A stretch of DNA of 64,000 nucleotides. It comes from UBA6120 sp035361955 (lineage in GTDB: Bacteria > Bacillota_I > Bacilli_A > RFN20 > CAG-826). The stretch lies in assembly GCA_035361955.1 (NCBI GenBank), contig DAOSDC010000002.1:62001-126000 (forward strand), in the 5' to 3' direction. Shown here piece by piece: positions 61,346 to 64,000 of this stretch; the first letter of the stretch is position 1, and every line of letters starts with the position of its first letter. The position numbers and the translations under genes were made by a program. The notes beneath the pieces are model-generated. The model was given only the letters and a program-made list of their open reading frames with translations, did not search any database and was not told the DNA's origin.

Positions 61346-63547
61346 ATGAAAATTAAGGGACTCGCAAGCCTCTTTCTATTAACGCTTTTATCGAGTTGTC
61401 AATTATCGGGATCGTCGATTTTAGATGGCTCTTCCGGTTCAAGCGCTACATCTAGCGAAGCCTCGTCGCAACCGAGCTCATCTGAATCAGATACGCCATA
61501 CGACACTATTTATACAACGGAATATGTCGCCAAATATCCACAAAGGAGCGCTAAAGACGTTCACAAGGCCAGTTATGGTTATCAAGGAAACGACGCTCAA
61601 GGATATAATGGTTGGTCTTATCAACACAACCCCAACGCACAAGGATGGGCCGATTTGAATTATAGTGGGACGCTCGGGCGTTTTGAAACCACATCTAATT
61701 TTATCGACGGGCCACTGATGAAGGCTCAAACAGGAGCGGTTGCCAGATTGTTCACAGTCTTTCCAAGTGGTGACGGAACGATTAAAATATCCGGACGCGC
61801 TCACCTTACCGACAAGCTCCAAAACGAAGCGCAAATTCAAATATTGCACAATTCAACAATTATTTTCCCTAGCGAGGGTGCCACCAAAGCAATTCAGGCC
61901 GGAGATATAATTGGCCATTACCACGAACTAACAGCGGTCGTCTCAGCCGGTGATCGCATCATGTTTATCGTCACGGGCTCCGGTGTTGTCAATTGGAATC
62001 CGACAATCCAATACGATTACCTTCGTGAAACACCACTACATTATGACCCCCCGGGAAAGTTTGAAAACAATCGAAACATCGATATCGGGGATGTTCATCC
62101 GTATTATCACAATGGCAAACTTTACATGTTCTATTTGAAAACAGACGGGGGATACAACATCGATTTAGCCACGACGACGAACATGCTTAGTTATGAGCCA
62201 ACTTATGTGACGACACATCCGATTAATCCACCCAACGCCAACTACTATGTATTAGGCATCACCGAAGAAGACGGTTATTTTAGAACCTACTACGGCGCAA
62301 GCCGCGACTACATTTACGGATCGAAAAGCACGGATTTAATTACTTGGGAAGCGGGAGAGGGTGTTGATTCGATGTTTAATACGACACACCTGCCCGTTGT
62401 TACTTACCCAACCGGAGGTCGCGATCCATACGTTTTCTTTGACCCGGACGTCAATCGTTATCGCATCATTTATCTTGCTTATTACGCGAATAAGTATTGG
62501 GAGAACGGCGGAGAAGATTTCGATTGTGCTTTAGCTTTACAAACATCGACATCAGATTCCACCGAATATTGGGAAACAGAAGAGCAAGAATTACTTAGAT
62601 TTGATAATGCTGGCGCTTCAAAGCGCGATGAGCCAGAAGTGTCCCAAATGTTCAAAATCGGCAATCGTTGGTATATTTTTGCAAGTATTTATGGACGTAG
62701 CACGAATGGAGTGGGAGCTCCGAGCTATTGGACTGGCGATGCAAATACGAAAATCGATGATGTCGATTGGTCTTCGAAGCAAGAACGTTTTCTCGATGGA
62801 GAAGATCTTTGTGCCGCCCAGATTGTGCAAATCGGCAATCGTTTCTATATCTTTGGTTGGATAGCCCCTTACGCAAATGGTGGGGGCTGGGGCGGCGCTC
62901 TTAACGTTGCTCGCGAGATTTACGCATTGCCAGATGGAACATTAGCAACGCGACTTGATAGTCATCTTACAAATCTCCTCAATGGCGGCAGCATGTATCG
63001 TTTATCTGATGGAAATCGTTCCACGATAAGTGGTAGTTGGGGAGCTGGAACAAATATAATTACTTATATTGGTGATGGAGTAAATAATACTTCGACGGGA
63101 ATGTCCGATTATGGTGAAAGCAGACTCCCGAATCTTTATCGGAGAACACTAATTGAATCGAAGATAACGATTCCTAATGGCAGTAAAATGGCTGGTTTCA
63201 AATTAAATCAAAATGGCACCCCTGAATATGCCACAGTGTCCATCGATCGACAAAACAAACGTTTGATTGCTTCTTCCTCGGGGCAAGCCGGATACGTTAG
63301 TCGGGCGACATATCGTCTCCCGGACAATATGGACTACGAGAACATGGAAGTTAAAGTAATTGTAGAAGGTGCTTTCATTGAATTGTTTGTAAACGATGAA
63401 TATGCATTGAGCGCACGACTTTTTGATGATGGTTTCCGAGCTATTTTGAACAATTACTCAATTGCGTTATTTGCCGATGGGCCTGGGGCGGCTTTTGAGG
63501 ACTTATCAATAAATATGTTACGAACCATTGAAACAGCATACGATTAA
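61346..63547 (+). CDS. Secreted GH32-like lipoprotein glycosidase
   Basis: A 733-residue lipoprotein with lipobox LLSSC (Cys18) and a long Ser-rich tether to about residue 50. A beta-rich N-terminal domain (about 70-230) precedes the GH-J catalytic domain with GDVHPYYHNG (near Asp246), GGRDPYVFFDPD and DEPEVSQMFKIGNRWYIF, then a C-terminal beta-sandwich. The acid/base segment is EPEV where relatives have EPEC or EC, so the usual Cys is missing while the Glu is kept. It is probably the cell-surface enzyme that starts polymer breakdown, its products going to the adjacent transporter. GGGGGAAACC precedes the ATG. Confidence 0.85.
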   Translation: MKIKGLASLFLLTLLSSCQLSGSSILDGSSGSSATSSEASSQPSSSESDTPYDTIYTTEYVAKYPQRSAKDVHKASYGYQGNDAQGYNGWSYQHNPNAQGWADLNYSGTLGRFETTSNFIDGPLMKAQTGAVARLFTVFPSGDGTIKISGRAHLTDKLQNEAQIQILHNSTIIFPSEGATKAIQAGDIIGHYHELTAVVSAGDRIMFIVTGSGVVNWNPTIQYDYLRETPLHYDPPGKFENNRNIDIGDVHPYYHNGKLYMFYLKTDGGYNIDLATTTNMLSYEPTYVTTHPINPPNANYYVLGITEEDGYFRTYYGASRDYIYGSKSTDLITWEAGEGVDSMFNTTHLPVVTYPTGGRDPYVFFDPDVNRYRIIYLAYYANKYWENGGEDFDCALALQTSTSDSTEYWETEEQELLRFDNAGASKRDEPEVSQMFKIGNRWYIFASIYGRSTNGVGAPSYWTGDANTKIDDVDWSSKQERFLDGEDLCAAQIVQIGNRFYIFGWIAPYANGGGWGGALNVAREIYALPDGTLATRLDSHLTNLLNGGSMYRLSDGNRSTISGSWGAGTNIITYIGDGVNNTSTGMSDYGESRLPNLYRRTLIESKITIPNGSKMAGFKLNQNGTPEYATVSIDRQNKRLIASSSGQAGYVSRATYRLPDNMDYENMEVKVIVEGAFIELFVNDEYALSARLFDDGFRAILNNYSIALFADGPGAAFEDLSINMLRTIETAYD

Positions 63548-63569
63548 TTAATATTTCATTAGCTAGATA

Positions 63570-63597
63570 TTGACAACGTTTTCACACAGCATATAAT
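63570..63597 (+). promoter_or_regulatory. Promoter with overlapping operator
   Basis: TTGACA (63570-63575) and TATAAT (63592-63597) are 16 bases apart. The -35 box is itself part of TTGACAACGTTTTCAC (63570-63585), a cre-like site with one end mismatch. Confidence 0.65.
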
Positions 63598-63603
63598 AAA
63601 ATT

Positions 63604-63619
63604 ATGATAGCGTTTACAT
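63604..63619 (+). promoter_or_regulatory. cre/LacI-type operator
   Basis: ATGATAGCGTTTACAT fits WTGNNARCGNWWWCAW at every position. It lies just after the -10 box, 25 bases before the last gene. Confidence 0.7.
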
Positions 63620-63643
63620 AACGTCTAAGAAAGGTAAGCAAGC

Positions 63644-64000
63644 ATGAAAAAGAAACTCTTATTTCCGTTCTTGATGGCTGCTTTGTTCAGTTTGGCGGCA
63701 TGCACTAGCTCCGTGCCGACTTCGAGCGAGACACCAAGCTCAGGGGAACCATCACAAACAACTTCAACCGTTGTCTCGAGCGAAACCACGTCAACCGTAA
63801 CCACATCAGAAGCAACTTCAATTGAATCCAGTGTGTCCGAAACAACTTCGGAAACAACATCAGAAGAACCAGGCGAAACTTTAGAACAAGTATTCAATTA
63901 TGGTTTCGATCCGGAATTTGCTGGAGATCCCGCCATTGCCGCTCCTGAAGAGGGTGAAGGCTTCATTATTACTGATCAGGGATATGCATCGACAATTAAT
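63644..64000 (+). CDS. Lipoprotein with Ser/Thr-rich tether (3' partial)
   Basis: The frame opens at ATG 63644 after AGAAAGG and runs to the window end without a stop. It has a signal peptide and lipobox SLAAC (Cys20), then about 55 residues rich in Ser, Thr and Glu as a flexible tether. The folded domain starts near residue 82 (EQVFNYGFDPEFAGDPAIAAPEEGEGF). Too little is present to assign a family; another glycosidase or a binding protein would fit. It has its own promoter with two operators. Confidence 0.7.
   Translation, partial: MKKKLLFPFLMAALFSLAACTSSVPTSSETPSSGEPSQTTSTVVSSETTSTVTTSEATSIESSVSETTSETTSEEPGETLEQVFNYGFDPEFAGDPAIAAPEEGEGFIITDQGYASTIN

Noticed and set aside
1..64000. CRISPR array or cas genes.
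   Set aside because: No regularly spaced repeats of 24-40 bases occur; the only tandem repeat (41684-41747) has no spacers and no cas gene is present.

Overview
The window reads as a chromosome segment of a Bacillota-type bacterium, probably an uncultured gut lineage near Erysipelotrichia, Acholeplasma or RFN20-like Bacilli. The evidence is moderate-to-low GC with an AT-richer insert, AGGAGG-type ribosome sites, TGA used as a stop (so not the Mycoplasma code), four-cysteine ribosomal protein L31, a single RlmCD-type methylase, DegV, and lipoproteins with a Ser/Thr-rich tether after the lipobox. The taxonomic placement is inference.

1-17.1 kb is ordinary core: an ABC/FtsX exporter, pseudouridine-5'-phosphate glycosidase, a TetR-like regulator, an iron alcohol dehydrogenase, an M50-like membrane protein that has lost a catalytic His, MscL, DegV, the TldD/TldE pair, an orphan gene followed by a decayed relative of itself, an XRE regulator with a helical-repeat partner, L31, MetG, an esterase and RlmCD.

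17.05-36.0 kb is best read as a mobile genomic island. The last codons of rlmCD are repeated at 35.9 kb, each time followed by a GGACCGGGG stem that at the right end forms a proper tRNA/tmRNA T-arm and acceptor tail. A third copy lies at 19.4 kb, which suggests successive insertions. The cargo is a DUF262/HNH protein, a type I restriction-modification operon (hsdM, hsdS, a four-helix membrane protein, hsdR), a WYL-domain regulator with three unknown small genes, a large serine recombinase, a membrane-anchored Mrr nuclease, a HEPN-like protein and a MATE transporter. Between hsdR and the unknown genes is about 1 kb of AG-rich DNA with long inverted repeats, and a 73-bp structured repeat occurs on both sides of that block.

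36-48 kb mixes carbohydrate genes (a GPH sugar symporter, an amidohydrolase, a SIS-domain protein) with a DUF4143 ATPase behind a 32-bp tandem repeat, a small nitroreductase, a large secreted endonuclease I/Ig-like protein and a nuclease-helicase (DUF2075).

48-64 kb is a sugar-utilisation locus, probably for fructans or other furanosides. It has four GH32-like five-bladed-propeller hydrolases (three cytoplasmic, one secreted lipoprotein), a further propeller protein, a xylulokinase-type FGGY kinase, and a complete Dpp/Opp-type ABC transporter rather than the usual sugar ABC or PTS system. Three promoters of the locus carry CcpA/LacI-type operators, so the locus is probably under common catabolite or substrate control. 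The last gene runs off the window.
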